A stretch of DNA of 48,353 nucleotides from an uncultured Eubacteriales bacterium. GTDB lineage: Bacteria; Bacillota; Clostridia; Christensenellales; UBA1242. The stretch covers positions 1 through 48,353 of the forward strand of contig CABUZJ010000007.1 of assembly GCA_902496015.1 (NCBI GenBank), read 5' to 3'. Shown here one piece after another: positions 1 to 8,972 of the stretch. The translations under genes were made by a program, and so were the position numbers. Under the pieces are notes generated by a model, which saw only the letters and a program-made list of their open reading frames with translations, did no database searches and was not told the DNA's origin. The first letter of the stretch is position 1. Every line of letters starts with the position of its first letter.

Positions 1-1
1 A

Positions 2-184
2 CATAAATTAAGAAGCACTTATGGTACAGCCTTGTATCAAGAAACACAAGATATTTATATTGTTGCTGATGTTTTGGGGCATAAAGATGTTAATACCACA
101 AAAAAACACTATGCAGCAATAAGCGATGAAATTAGGCGTTCTGCAGCCAAAAAAGTAAAATTAAGGGAAGAAAAAGGAAGTTAG
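2..184 (+). CDS. Tyrosine recombinase/integrase, C-terminal 60 residues only (5' part outside window)
   Basis: Partial gene cut by the left window edge. The 60 visible residues are the end of a phage-integrase/Xer-type catalytic domain. They begin with H-K-L-R-S-T, the usual H-x-x-R box (R at visible residue 4). A-D-V-L-G-H-K-D-V-N-T-T follows, holding the second conserved His (27), and then K-K-H-Y with the likely nucleophile Tyr at 37. The tail (about residues 38-60) is basic and charged, as is common. These enzymes cut and rejoin DNA through a 3'-phosphotyrosine link. It is the only plus-strand gene seen, converging on the dipeptidase, so it may mark the edge of an integrated element or be an orphan recombinase. 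Which subfamily it belongs to cannot be told without the N-terminal part. Confidence 0.85.
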   Translation, partial: HKLRSTYGTALYQETQDIYIVADVLGHKDVNTTKKHYAAISDEIRRSAAKKVKLREEKGS

Positions 185-200
185 AAAAACTTCCTTTTTT
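171..200 (+). terminator. Bidirectional intrinsic terminator of the recombinase gene
   Basis: Perfect 12-bp inverted repeat AAAAAGGAAGTT (171-182) and AACTTCCTTTTT (188-199) with a 5-base loop, followed by a T run. It overlaps the recombinase stop codon. On the minus strand the hairpin also ends in a T run, so it can serve the converging dipeptidase gene too. Confidence 0.8.
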
Positions 201-211
201 AATGCTATTTT

Positions 212-1045
212 TTAAAAATTTTCAGTAAAATTTACTCTACTTAAATAATTTTTAAAATTCAAATAACAAATTTTGCTAATTTCTTCTTCACTAAATCCCC
301 TTTTTAAAAATAATGGTTTCAATTTACTTAAATCTACATAATTTTTAATTCCTTTAGGAAGGTGTTTTGTACCAAAAAAATCTAAACCAAATCCAATGTT
401 ATCTATGCTGAATTTTGTAGCAAAATACTCAATATGGTCTACTACATCACTTAATTTACAATGATTAGTGCCTGCTAAAAAATTTGAAACTAAACATATC
501 CCCACAAATCCATTACTCTCTGTTATAATTTTTAATTGATAATCTTTTAAATTTCTAGGGGAATTACACAGTTCATAACACGCAGTATGTGAACAAAAAA
601 TTGGTTTATTGCTTAATTTTGCAATATTAATAAAAGACTTTTCATTACAGTGTGCAGTGTCTATTATTGTTCCATGCTGTTCAAATTTAGTTAAAGCAAG
701 TTCACCAAATCTTGTTAAACCACTTGTGCCATATGCCCCACCAGCGAGTTTATTGTCTTCATTCCAAACTGGTCCTACAAAGTTAGGATTAAGTTCAACA
801 CACATTGAAAGGTTTTCAGTTGTTAAAAAATGCAAGTCCTCAAAACTTGTTAGCAAATTTGGATTATCAAAAGATAATTTTTTTGCCTTTTGCATAAGAT
901 TAATAGATGTTATAGCATCTAATTTACTTGTCCACACGGCTAAAACCATAGTATTATCTTTAAAACTAGATAAATATTTACGCAATTTTTTATCATTGTT
1001 TATTTTAGTTAAACAATCATTATGACAATCACATAATCTTTCCAT
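212..1045 (-). CDS. Membrane-dipeptidase-like zinc peptidase, family M19
   Basis: 277 residues. Visible M19 hallmarks are D-C-H-N-D at 6-10 (the D-x-H-x-D metal motif), a Glu in the S-F-E-D-L-H stretch (about 69) as candidate bridging ligand, I-D-T-A-H at 128-132, S-H at 152-153 followed by S-P-R-N-L (162-166), and a G-x-G-L-D-F segment near 218-223. Family members hydrolyse dipeptides in a two-zinc TIM barrel. There is no signal peptide, so a cytoplasmic enzyme is likely, perhaps for nutrition or peptidoglycan peptide recycling. It is short against the usual 310-370 residues, mainly at the N-terminus. The ATG at 1045 is used because the metal motif begins only five residues later, although no Shine-Dalgarno sequence is visible. 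It appears to be a single-gene unit. Confidence 0.85.
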   Translation of the reverse strand: MERLCDCHNDCLTKINNDKKLRKYLSSFKDNTMVLAVWTSKLDAITSINLMQKAKKLSFDNPNLLTSFEDLHFLTTENLSMCVELNPNFVGPVWNEDNKLAGGAYGTSGLTRFGELALTKFEQHGTIIDTAHCNEKSFINIAKLSNKPIFCSHTACYELCNSPRNLKDYQLKIITESNGFVGICLVSNFLAGTNHCKLSDVVDHIEYFATKFSIDNIGFGLDFFGTKHLPKGIKNYVDLSKLKPLFLKRGFSEEEISKICYLNFKNYLSRVNFTENF

Positions 1046-1113
1046 GTTAAAATATATTACAAAATTATGATATTTATGTTTTTATTATTACATTTTAGAA
1101 AAAATTTTAAATT

Positions 1114-1148
1114 AAAAAAAAGTTTATGAATTTCATAAACTTTTTTTT
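1114..1148 (-). terminator. Terminator downstream of rny
   Basis: Inverted repeat with 16-bp perfect arms (1114-1129 and 1133-1148) around a 3-base loop. The core is GTTTATGA/TCATAAAC flanked by A8/T8, so a U run forms on the minus-strand RNA. It lies 6 bases past the rny stop. Confidence 0.8.
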
Positions 1149-1153
1149 AAAAT

Positions 1154-2716
1154 TTAAGATGCAATATCGCTAGCTCTTGTTTCACGAATTATATTAACTT
1201 TTATCTGCCCCGGATATTCAAGTTCAGCTTCAATTTTTCTTGCAATTTCCTTTGCTAAAACCACAATACCAGTGTCGTTTACTTCTTCAGGTTTAACTGC
1301 TATTCTTATTTCTCTACCTGCTTGAATTGCATAACTGCTTGCAACGCCTTTAAACCCATTTGCAATTGATTCAAGTTTTTCAAGCCTTTTAACATAAGCA
1401 TCTAATGATTCTCTTCTAGCACCAGGTCTGCTAGATGAAATAGCATCTGCAACCTGAACTAAAATTGCTTCAATTGATTTATATTCAACTGCACCATGAT
1501 GTGCCTCTATGCAATGAATTACTTCTGGACTTTCTTTATATTTTTTTGCAACTTCCATTCCAATTGAAACATGGGTGCCTTCCATTTCAAAGTCTAATGC
1601 TTTACCTATATCATGCAATAACCCCGCTCTTTTTGCAAGTGCAACATCTGCACCCAGTTCTGCCGCTAAAAGTCCTGCAATATATGAAGTTTCAAGCGAA
1701 TGCTTTAAACAGTTTTGTCCATAACTTGTTCTATATTTAAGTCTTCCTAATAACTTAATTAATTCAGGGTGAAGATTATAAACTCCTGCTTCAAAAGTTG
1801 CATTTTCACCTGCCTCTTTAATTGTTTTTTCAATATCTTTTTTTACTTTTTCAACAATATCTTCAATTCTCGCAGGATGAATTCTTCCATCAGTTATAAG
1901 TTTTTCAAGTGTTAATCTTGCAACCTCTCTTCTTATAGGGTCAAAACAAGAAAGAATAACTGCTTCAGGGGTATCATCAACAATTAAATCTACACCCGTT
2001 GCTGCTTCTATTGCTCTTATATTTCTCCCTTCTCTGCCAATAATTCGTCCTTTCATTTCGTCATTTGGCAATGCCACCGAACTAATTGTAACTTCGGCAG
2101 TTTGGTCTGTTGCACATTTTTGAATGGCAAGTGTGATAATGTTTCTTGCTTTTTTCTCGCCTTCTTCCCTAGCTTTTGCTTCTATATCTCGAACAATAAT
2201 TCCTGCCTCTTTATTCGCTTCCTCAGTTATTGTTGAAATTAATTGGTTTTTCGCATCTTCTTTTGAAAGCCCACTAACTCTTTCTAATTCTTTATCTATT
2301 TCTGCAATTCTAGCAGATATTGATTCTTCTTTTTTATTTAGCTCTTTAATTTTATTCTCATGTTGTAATTTTATTTCGTCAAGTGCAACTTGTTTCTTTT
2401 CAAGTGCTTCTTCTTTCCTATCTAAACTTTCCTCTTTTAAAATTACTCTATTTTCCATTCGTGTAACTTCTGCACGACGGTCTTTTATCTCGTTATCTGT
2501 TTCTGTTTTTAATTTTAATGCCTCTTCTTTTGCTTCAAGCAAAACTTCTTTTTTTAGTGCATTTGCTTCATTTTGGGCATCTTCAAGCAATTTATTTGCC
2601 TTCAATTGTGCCTTACCCACACGCTTTTTAGATATTACATTGTTTATAAAAAATCCTGCAACAACACCTAGACAAAGTGCAATAAGGGTAAGGGCAATAC
2701 TTAGTCCAATTGACAT
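1154..2716 (-). CDS. rny: RNase Y, membrane-anchored endoribonuclease
   Basis: 520 residues, typical length. It has an N-terminal membrane helix (about 4-27), a long charged coiled coil (about 30-205), a KH domain (about 209-270, GxxG loop G-R-E-G at 227-230) and an HD domain (about 335-430) with H339 and H368-D369 in the L-L-H-D-I-G-K box. RNase Y starts mRNA decay at the inner membrane face in Firmicutes and works with PNPase, also encoded here. A strong TAAGGAGGG site lies just upstream of the ATG. It has its own predicted promoter and terminator and follows recA on the same strand, a common Firmicutes order. Confidence 0.97.
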   Translation of the reverse strand: MSIGLSIALTLIALCLGVVAGFFINNVISKKRVGKAQLKANKLLEDAQNEANALKKEVLLEAKEEALKLKTETDNEIKDRRAEVTRMENRVILKEESLDRKEEALEKKQVALDEIKLQHENKIKELNKKEESISARIAEIDKELERVSGLSKEDAKNQLISTITEEANKEAGIIVRDIEAKAREEGEKKARNIITLAIQKCATDQTAEVTISSVALPNDEMKGRIIGREGRNIRAIEAATGVDLIVDDTPEAVILSCFDPIRREVARLTLEKLITDGRIHPARIEDIVEKVKKDIEKTIKEAGENATFEAGVYNLHPELIKLLGRLKYRTSYGQNCLKHSLETSYIAGLLAAELGADVALAKRAGLLHDIGKALDFEMEGTHVSIGMEVAKKYKESPEVIHCIEAHHGAVEYKSIEAILVQVADAISSSRPGARRESLDAYVKRLEKLESIANGFKGVASSYAIQAGREIRIAVKPEEVNDTGIVVLAKEIARKIEAELEYPGQIKVNIIRETRASDIAS

Positions 2717-2827
2717 ATTTAACCCTCCTTATTTAATGGTAAATTAGTTTATTAACCTTAACTCTATTTTAATTGATAATACAATAAATTTTAGTTATAA
2801 ATTTGGCTATCCAAATACCACAATTTC

Positions 2828-2857
2828 AATATAACACACTAAAAAATAAAAAGTCAA
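2828..2857 (-). promoter_or_regulatory. Predicted sigma-A promoter of rny
   Basis: On the minus strand TTGACT (2852-2857), 18-base spacer, TATATT (2828-2833). It sits between the recA terminator and the rny ribosome binding site, in a 257-base gap that otherwise holds nothing recognisable. Confidence 0.5.
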
Positions 2858-2885
2858 GAATATTATAATCTTCAAAAATAAAATA

Positions 2886-2924
2886 AAAAAACAGATAAAT
2901 TTCGACAAATTAAATCTGTTTTTT
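2886..2924 (-). terminator. Terminator downstream of recA
   Basis: Arms AAAAAACAGAT (2886-2896) and ATCTGTTTTTT (2914-2924), with an inner stem AAATTT-CGAC-AAATT and a U run on the minus-strand RNA. It separates recA from rny. Confidence 0.75.
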
Positions 2925-2973
2925 AATTTATAAAATTTGTTTAAATTAAACTAAAATCTTTATTTGCTAAAAA

Positions 2974-3999
2974 TTATTCTGCAACATCATCAGCACTAAT
3001 TGTTTCATGAATTGAACCACTTTTAACTTTTTCTTTTATTTTTTGCTCAACTTCTGCACATAAATCTGGGTTATTTGCTAAAAAGGCTTTTGTGTTCTCT
3101 TTGCCTTGGCCAATTTTTTCACCATTATAAGAAAACCATGCACCACTTTTTATAATTATATCATTTTCAACTGCAAGGTCTAAAATACATCCTTCCTTAG
3201 AAATTCCAAGCCCATAAACAATATCAAATTCAGCTGTTTTAAATGGTGGGGCTAATTTATTTTTAACCACTTTAACTTTTGTTCTTGCACCAACATTATC
3301 TGCCCCATCTTTAATAACCTCACCTTTTCTAACATCTAGCCTAATACTTGAATAAAACTTTAATGCTTTACCACCAGGTGTGGTTTCAGGGTTACCAAAC
3401 ATAACACCAACTTTTTCTCTTAATTGGTTTATGAACACAACACAAGTTTTGGTTTTGCTTGTTATGCCTGCTAATTTTCTTAATGCTTGGCTCATAAGCC
3501 TTGCTTGAAGGCCAACATGGCTATCCCCCATTTCGCCATCAATTTCTGCTTTTGGTGTTAATGCTGCAACAGAATCTATAACCACAATATCAACTGAACC
3601 ACTTCTAACTAAAGATTCACAAATTTCAAGCCCCTGTTCACCTGTGTCTGGCTGAGAAACATATAAGTTCTTAGTGTCTACCCCAAGCCTTGCTGCATAA
3701 ACAGGGTCAAGCGCATGTTCTGCATCAATAAAAGCTGCTGTTCCTCCAAGTTTTTGTGCTTCTGCAATCATGTGCAATGATACAGTGGTTTTACCTGAAG
3801 ATTCAGGACCATAAATTTCAATTATTCTTCCTCTAGGGATTCCACCAATACCAAGTGCTAAATCTAATGTTAAACAACCGGTTGGGATTACTTCAATTTC
3901 TTGATGACTAACATCACCAAGTTTCATTATACTTCCCTTACCAAATTGTTTTTCTATTTGAGCAATTGCTTGCTCTAATGCTTTTTCTTTATCGTTCAT
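2974..3999 (-). CDS. recA: Recombinase RecA
   Basis: 341 residues, close to the usual 345-350. Walker A G-P-E-S-S-G-K-T is at 64-71, Walker B V-V-I-D-S-V at 139-144, followed by the L1 region, and the C-terminus is acidic. RecA coats single-stranded DNA, pairs homologous strands and triggers LexA self-cleavage. The AGGAAGG site precedes the ATG. The gene has its own strong promoter (4049-4077) and a terminator, so it can be expressed independently of the upstream pgsA. cinA, which often lies between pgsA and recA in Firmicutes, is absent. RuvABC and RecJ are also encoded in this window. Confidence 0.98.
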   Translation of the reverse strand: MNDKEKALEQAIAQIEKQFGKGSIMKLGDVSHQEIEVIPTGCLTLDLALGIGGIPRGRIIEIYGPESSGKTTVSLHMIAEAQKLGGTAAFIDAEHALDPVYAARLGVDTKNLYVSQPDTGEQGLEICESLVRSGSVDIVVIDSVAALTPKAEIDGEMGDSHVGLQARLMSQALRKLAGITSKTKTCVVFINQLREKVGVMFGNPETTPGGKALKFYSSIRLDVRKGEVIKDGADNVGARTKVKVVKNKLAPPFKTAEFDIVYGLGISKEGCILDLAVENDIIIKSGAWFSYNGEKIGQGKENTKAFLANNPDLCAEVEQKIKEKVKSGSIHETISADDVAE

Positions 4000-4048
4000 A
4001 ATTTTTTCCTTCCTAATTATTTACCCATAAATTTATTTTATCGGTTTA

Positions 4049-4077
4049 ATTATACTACATGAGATAAAATAATGCAA
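4049..4077 (-). promoter_or_regulatory. Predicted recA promoter
   Basis: On the minus strand TTGCAT (4072-4077), 17-base spacer, TATAAT (4049-4054). The start of transcription would be near 4042, giving a leader of about 43 bases. A degenerate dyad AAACaaatGTTT at 4086-4097 lies 8 bases further upstream, inside the pgsA 3' side gap (see findings). Confidence 0.75.
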
Positions 4078-4100
4078 CTAAATTCAAACAAATGTTTAAT

Positions 4101-4799
4101 TTATTGTTTTAATTCGCCTTTTTCATTGGCATTTTGTTCATTTACAGGTTCACTATTTTGTTCAAAAGATTTTTCATATTCTTTATCTTTAGCTTCGCTA
4201 GTTTCTTTTGAATTTTTATCTTTAAGACTATTTAATATCAAATCTTTTGCGTTATAAGTGTAATTAATGCAAGAAATTAGTGTTAGTATTGCCCCAGCAA
4301 TAATACCAATTAAGGCAATAATTCTTATAAAGTTTACATTTGAACCAAAAATACAAGCTAAGCCAATATAAAGCATTGCAATCATGCAAGCAACATCTAA
4401 AACAAAAGATTTAACCTTACCAAATATGTCTGCTGCAATAACTGTGCCATTTTTAGCTGCAAGCATTCTAATTCCAGAAACTAAAATATCTCTTAGCACA
4501 ACAATTAATATAATTAAAACTGCTAACCAACTCCATGTTATGCCACTAAAAAGCACCAAAATCAATGCAGAAGTAGTTAAAAACTTATCTGCTATTTGAT
4601 CTGCAAATTTACCAAAATCAGTAACTAAATTATGTTTTCTTGCAATTTTACCATCAAATAAATCTGTTAAACAAGCAACTAAATAAATTGCAAGTGAAAT
4701 AAATATCCCTATTCCATAAGGCAACGGAAGAAGGAAGAATAACACCATGAATGGTGTTAAAATTATTCTTGAAAGTGTAAGTTTATTAGGTAAGTTCAT
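4101..4799 (-). CDS. pgsA: CDP-diacylglycerol-glycerol-3-phosphate 3-phosphatidyltransferase
   Basis: 232 residues. The CDP-alcohol phosphotransferase signature is complete: D46-x2-D49-G50-x2-A53-R54, then G63-x3-D67-x3-D71. Several hydrophobic helices span about 10-180. The enzyme makes phosphatidylglycerophosphate, the first committed step to phosphatidylglycerol and cardiolipin. Behind the membrane core is a charged, low-complexity tail of about 40 residues (190-232, rich in K, E, N and S) that most PgsA proteins lack. AAGGAG precedes the ATG, and the start overlaps the rimO stop by one base (TAATG), so the genes are translationally coupled. No hairpin separates it from recA. Confidence 0.93.
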   Translation of the reverse strand: MNLPNKLTLSRIILTPFMVLFFLLPLPYGIGIFISLAIYLVACLTDLFDGKIARKHNLVTDFGKFADQIADKFLTTSALILVLFSGITWSWLAVLIILIVVLRDILVSGIRMLAAKNGTVIAADIFGKVKSFVLDVACMIAMLYIGLACIFGSNVNFIRIIALIGIIAGAILTLISCINYTYNAKDLILNSLKDKNSKETSEAKDKEYEKSFEQNSEPVNEQNANEKGELKQ

Positions 4800-6148
4800 T
4801 ATATTTTTTCTCCTTTTAAATCGTCTCCAAAAACTTTTGTAATTTTAACTTTATAAAAATTACCAATATCTACAAAATCCTTAGATTTAAAGTATACTAA
4901 ATTGTCTATTTCAGGGGCTTGAAATTGTGTTCTTCCATAAAATAATTCTAAATTATAATCAATACCCTCATATAAAACATCTTCAGTTTGACCAATCATG
5001 TTTTTTAAATTTGCTTTTGATTGTTTTTCTGCTATGTTGATTAAATTTAACATACGCATTTGTTTAGTTTTTTTGTCTACTTGATTTGGCATTTTTGATG
5101 CAACAGTACCATCTTCTCTTGAATACTCAAAAAAACCAACATGTGTTAATTTATATTTTTTAATGAAATCACACATTTCTTTATGGTCTTGTTCAGTTTC
5201 ACCTGGGAATCCTACCATAAAAGTTGTTCTTATTGCAATTTTTTCAGGTAAATTTTGAATTTTTTCTACTAATTTAATAATACCTTCTTTATCAATATGT
5301 CTATTCATTAATTTCAACATATTGTTTGAAACATGTTGAAATGGGATATCCAAATAATTACATAATTTAGGATTATTAATCATTTCATTTAATAAATCAT
5401 CAGTAACTAATTCTGGATAGCAATAAAGCAACCTAATCCATTTTAAGTCTTTAATTTTCGATAGTTTCTTGATTAAATCAACAAGTGCAGGTTTGCCAAA
5501 AATATCAGTCCCATACTTTGTTACATCTTGTGCCACTAGTATAAGTTCTTTTGCACCACCATCAACCAAACTTATAGCATCTTCTAAAATTTGGTCAATT
5601 GGCTTAGACCTATACTTTCCTCTAATAAATGGTATTGTGCAAAAAGTACAATAGTTTTCACAGCCATCTGCAATTTTTAAATATGCGTAATGATTAGGCG
5701 TTGTTATCAGTCTATTTGCAATGTGTGGTATAGTATCAGCATTACCACAATAGTCAGCATGTTTATTAGACTTATATAACTCTTCGATAATATTTACAAT
5801 TTCTGGATAGTGGTCAATTCCCAAAAATGCATCTACCTTAGGAAACTCTTTTTTCAGCAAAGGCAAATATTTTTGTGGCATACAGCCTGTTACAATTATC
5901 TTCTCACACTTTCCTTTTTTCTTAAATTTTAGCATATCATCAATGGTATCTATTGCTTCTTTTCTTGCCTTTTCAATAAAAGCACAAGTGTTAATAATAA
6001 TTATATTTGCCATTTTTGGATCGCTTGTAAATGCATAACCCGCATTTTGCAAATATGTTAACATAATTTCAGAGTCAACTCTATTTTTATCACAGCCCAA
6101 TGAAACAATGCCAATTAATTTATCTTTTAGATTATTACTTTTTTCCAT
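4799..6148 (-). CDS. rimO: Ribosomal protein S12 methylthiotransferase RimO
   Basis: 449 residues. The N-terminal MTTase domain carries Cys at 19 (S-L-G-C-D-K-N, RimO-like), 55 and 89. The radical SAM cluster motif is C163-x3-C167-x2-C170 in D-G-C-E-N-Y-C-T-F-C. A C-terminal TRAM domain covers about 385-445. RimO adds a methylthio group to a conserved Asp of ribosomal protein S12. The L-G-C-D-K-N-x-V-D-S-E box favours RimO over MiaB. It overlaps ftsK by one base upstream and pgsA by one base downstream; a GGTGA site precedes the ATG. Placement next to ftsK and pgsA is common in Clostridia. Confidence 0.93.
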   Translation of the reverse strand: MEKSNNLKDKLIGIVSLGCDKNRVDSEIMLTYLQNAGYAFTSDPKMANIIIINTCAFIEKARKEAIDTIDDMLKFKKKGKCEKIIVTGCMPQKYLPLLKKEFPKVDAFLGIDHYPEIVNIIEELYKSNKHADYCGNADTIPHIANRLITTPNHYAYLKIADGCENYCTFCTIPFIRGKYRSKPIDQILEDAISLVDGGAKELILVAQDVTKYGTDIFGKPALVDLIKKLSKIKDLKWIRLLYCYPELVTDDLLNEMINNPKLCNYLDIPFQHVSNNMLKLMNRHIDKEGIIKLVEKIQNLPEKIAIRTTFMVGFPGETEQDHKEMCDFIKKYKLTHVGFFEYSREDGTVASKMPNQVDKKTKQMRMLNLINIAEKQSKANLKNMIGQTEDVLYEGIDYNLELFYGRTQFQAPEIDNLVYFKSKDFVDIGNFYKVKITKVFGDDLKGEKI

Positions 6149-8949
6149 TATATATCACCAAAAATTTTAACAAATTCATCCATTGTTATATTAATTTCTC
6201 TATTTTTACTACCTTCTGCTGGTTTAATATAGCCTCTTAGTTCCATTTGGTCAACAATTCTTGCAGCTCTGTTAAAGCCCACATAAAATCTTCTTTGAAT
6301 CATACTAATCGAACCTTTGCCATTTTCTATAAAGAACTTTAAGGCTTGTGGCAAAAGTTCATCCATTTGGTCACTATGGTCATCTGTTGCTGATGAAGTG
6401 TTTGTTTGTGATTGCTCCTCTTTACTTGAATAAATTTCTTTTTCCACTTCTTCGTCGTAATTACATTCGTTATTTTCTTTAATATAAGCAATACATTTAT
6501 CTATTTCATCATCACTAATGTAAGCCCCTTGAAGTCTTATTGGGGTGTTACTTTCTTGTGGTGCAAAAAGCATGTCGCCTTGCCCAAGCAATTTTTCAGC
6601 ACCAGGTTCATCAAGAATAGTTTTACTATCAATAAAACTAGATAACGCAAAGGCTATTCTACTTGGTAAATTTGTTTTAATTGTTCCTGTAACAACTTCA
6701 ACCGATGGCCTTTGAGTTGCAAGCACTAAGTGAATACCACTTGCACGCCCAAGTTGTGAAATTCTTCTAATCTTTTCTTCAACTTCACGCTTTGCAACTC
6801 CCATAAGTTCAGCAAGTTCATCAACAACAATAACAATATATGGCAATTTTTTCTGCTCACCTTTTTTAACTGCATCACATTGGTTAAATATTTCAAGTTT
6901 TTGACATTTATTTTCTTCAAGAAGCCTGTATCTTCTCTCCATCTCTTTAACTGCCCAACCAAGTGAGTTAATTGCTCTTTCAGCATCACTAACAACATCT
7001 GGAAGCATCATGTGTGGCATACCTTTATATCTTGAAAATTCTACGCGTTTAGGGTCAATCATTATAAATCTTAACTGTTCTGGCGACATTTTGAACATTA
7101 AACTCATGATTAAACTATGTAAAAACACTGATTTACCTGAACCAGTTGACCCTGCAACAAGTAAATGAACCATTTTTGCTAAGCTTTTAACAACCACTTC
7201 CCCGCTAATGTTTTTACCAATAGCCACAGGCAGTGTGGCCGTTGAATTAACAAACTCTTTACTTTCCATAAGTTCCCTAAATGAAACCATGCTTCTTGGG
7301 TCGTTTGGAACTTCAATACCAACAGCATTTTTCCCAGGTATTGGTGCTTCAATTCTAACCCCCGATTTAGAACGCAATGCCATTGCTAAATCGCTGTCGT
7401 AATTTAAAATCTTTTTAACAGGAATGCCAGAAGGCATTGTGAGTTCATATCTAGTAACTGTTGGTCCACGCACCACGTCAACAACTTTTGCAGGAATACG
7501 GAAAGTCTCTAATTTTTCTTCAATTAGCCTTGCATTTTCCTCATAATTTTTAACATATTTGCTAGTATCTTCTTTATTTTCTTTTAAAAGAGTTATTGGT
7601 GGAGGATTATATTTTATATCTTTAACCGCTTGTTTTATAGGTGCCATTGGCCTTGCAACTTGCCCAATTTCAGTCTGTTCTGCCCTTGGTTTAATAACTC
7701 TTTCCCTTCTGGAAATTATTTCGTTGTCATTATTTATTGGTGTTGATTTTGCATCTTCATTAATAGTTAAATCAGTGTTAAAATTCTCTATGTTTCTTGT
7801 TCTTGAATTATAATTTGTTTCTTCCTCATCATTATCTAAATTAAATGCATTAAATCCTCTTCTATTTATATTTTTCTCTTCTTCTTCATTATTTATATTT
7901 CGCCTATTATTCATTCCTAAAATATTTAAGGCTTTATCTTTATTCATTTCATCTTCATTTTTTAAAGAGAACCTATTTGAGCCAAAAAGCATTTCACTTG
8001 CAGATTGAGTTGCTATATTTGAAGTTTGCTCGTCATCTTCTTCAAGTGCATTATTATAGTTATTAAATAAATCAAATTTTTCTGTTTTTTCTTCCTTTTT
8101 TTCTTCAACTGGGTGTGCTTCAAGCCATGCTTTTCGCTCTTCATCAGTTGATGTGTAAATATTTGGTACACTTCTCTCGCCAAATAATATCTCTTTAGCA
8201 GACTTAGGCTGTTTATTTTCCGCAATTCCCATTTCTGCATCATTTTCTTTCATATTTTTAAATAATAGGTTTTGTGCATCAGTTTTATTATTTTGTTCTA
8301 ATTCCTCTGCATCTTCATCGCCAACTTCAACACTTTCATATTTTGGTGCAATAAGATCCTGTTTCTCATTCTCTTCAAAATCATTAGATAATTGATTAAA
8401 TTTATTTGCTCTTTCAGGAGTAACCAGTGCTTCTCTATTTTTATTATAAATCACATAATCAATAGTAAATCCACCTAATACACAAGTTAAAATACCAAAG
8501 AAAATACATGTCCCTACTCCGCCTAAAATTAAAGAAATTACATCACTTATAAAACCTAAAATAACTCCACCAATTGTAACACCATCTGTTAAATTGTAAC
8601 AATGAGCAAGGTATTCTCCAAATTGCAACTCATTTAAGCCACTAACAGAAAAAATAGAGTGTAATAAGCCAAGAAAACTTAGAACAAAAAGACCAATCAG
8701 AGTTGCAAATTTCGCATTACCTTTATATGTCATATTCATAGCAAGTGCAATGCCTATAAGCATAAATGCTAAAAATATAGGATATGCACAAATTCCAAAT
8801 GTGCCCAAAACAAATCTATTCATAACAAAGTTTGGAATACAAGCAAAAATAAACATCACTAAGCCAAAAACTATAAGTGAAATGCCAACCCACTTTTTTA
8901 TAGATTTATTACCATAATTTACGCGTTTTCTATCATTATATTTGCCCAA
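6148..8949 (-). CDS. ftsK: DNA translocase FtsK/SpoIIIE
   Basis: 933 residues. There are about four N-terminal membrane helices (about 19-41, 52-72, 80-101 and 124-165), then a long acidic, Asn-rich linker (about 170-440), and the motor with Walker A G-S-T-G-S-G-K-S (600-607) and Walker B V-I-V-V-D-E (706-711). A winged-helix gamma domain (about 867-933) should read polar KOPS/SRS sites. The protein pumps DNA through the septum in division and, if the host sporulates, into the forespore. Translation most likely starts at TTG (8947-8949): AGGAG lies 9 bases upstream and no ATG is nearby. The linker carries the near-identical motif S-A-x-E-[IM]-L-F-G at 250-257 and 316-323. Confidence 0.96.
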   Translation of the reverse strand: MGKYNDRKRVNYGNKSIKKWVGISLIVFGLVMFIFACIPNFVMNRFVLGTFGICAYPIFLAFMLIGIALAMNMTYKGNAKFATLIGLFVLSFLGLLHSIFSVSGLNELQFGEYLAHCYNLTDGVTIGGVILGFISDVISLILGGVGTCIFFGILTCVLGGFTIDYVIYNKNREALVTPERANKFNQLSNDFEENEKQDLIAPKYESVEVGDEDAEELEQNNKTDAQNLLFKNMKENDAEMGIAENKQPKSAKEILFGERSVPNIYTSTDEERKAWLEAHPVEEKKEEKTEKFDLFNNYNNALEEDDEQTSNIATQSASEMLFGSNRFSLKNEDEMNKDKALNILGMNNRRNINNEEEEKNINRRGFNAFNLDNDEEETNYNSRTRNIENFNTDLTINEDAKSTPINNDNEIISRRERVIKPRAEQTEIGQVARPMAPIKQAVKDIKYNPPPITLLKENKEDTSKYVKNYEENARLIEEKLETFRIPAKVVDVVRGPTVTRYELTMPSGIPVKKILNYDSDLAMALRSKSGVRIEAPIPGKNAVGIEVPNDPRSMVSFRELMESKEFVNSTATLPVAIGKNISGEVVVKSLAKMVHLLVAGSTGSGKSVFLHSLIMSLMFKMSPEQLRFIMIDPKRVEFSRYKGMPHMMLPDVVSDAERAINSLGWAVKEMERRYRLLEENKCQKLEIFNQCDAVKKGEQKKLPYIVIVVDELAELMGVAKREVEEKIRRISQLGRASGIHLVLATQRPSVEVVTGTIKTNLPSRIAFALSSFIDSKTILDEPGAEKLLGQGDMLFAPQESNTPIRLQGAYISDDEIDKCIAYIKENNECNYDEEVEKEIYSSKEEQSQTNTSSATDDHSDQMDELLPQALKFFIENGKGSISMIQRRFYVGFNRAARIVDQMELRGYIKPAEGSKNREINITMDEFVKIFGDI

Positions 8950-8972
8950 AATGATTTTCTCCTATTAAAATT

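Noticed and set aside
2124..2747. Plus-strand 207-residue frame opposite rny
   Set aside because: It is the reverse of the RNase Y coiled-coil region; the repeated Ser/Phe/Ala pattern is an artefact of the Glu/Lys-rich sense strand.
6726..6998. Second minus-strand frame within ftsK
   Set aside because: It is in another frame of the Walker A to Walker B region of ftsK, which is intact; there is no sign of a frameshift.
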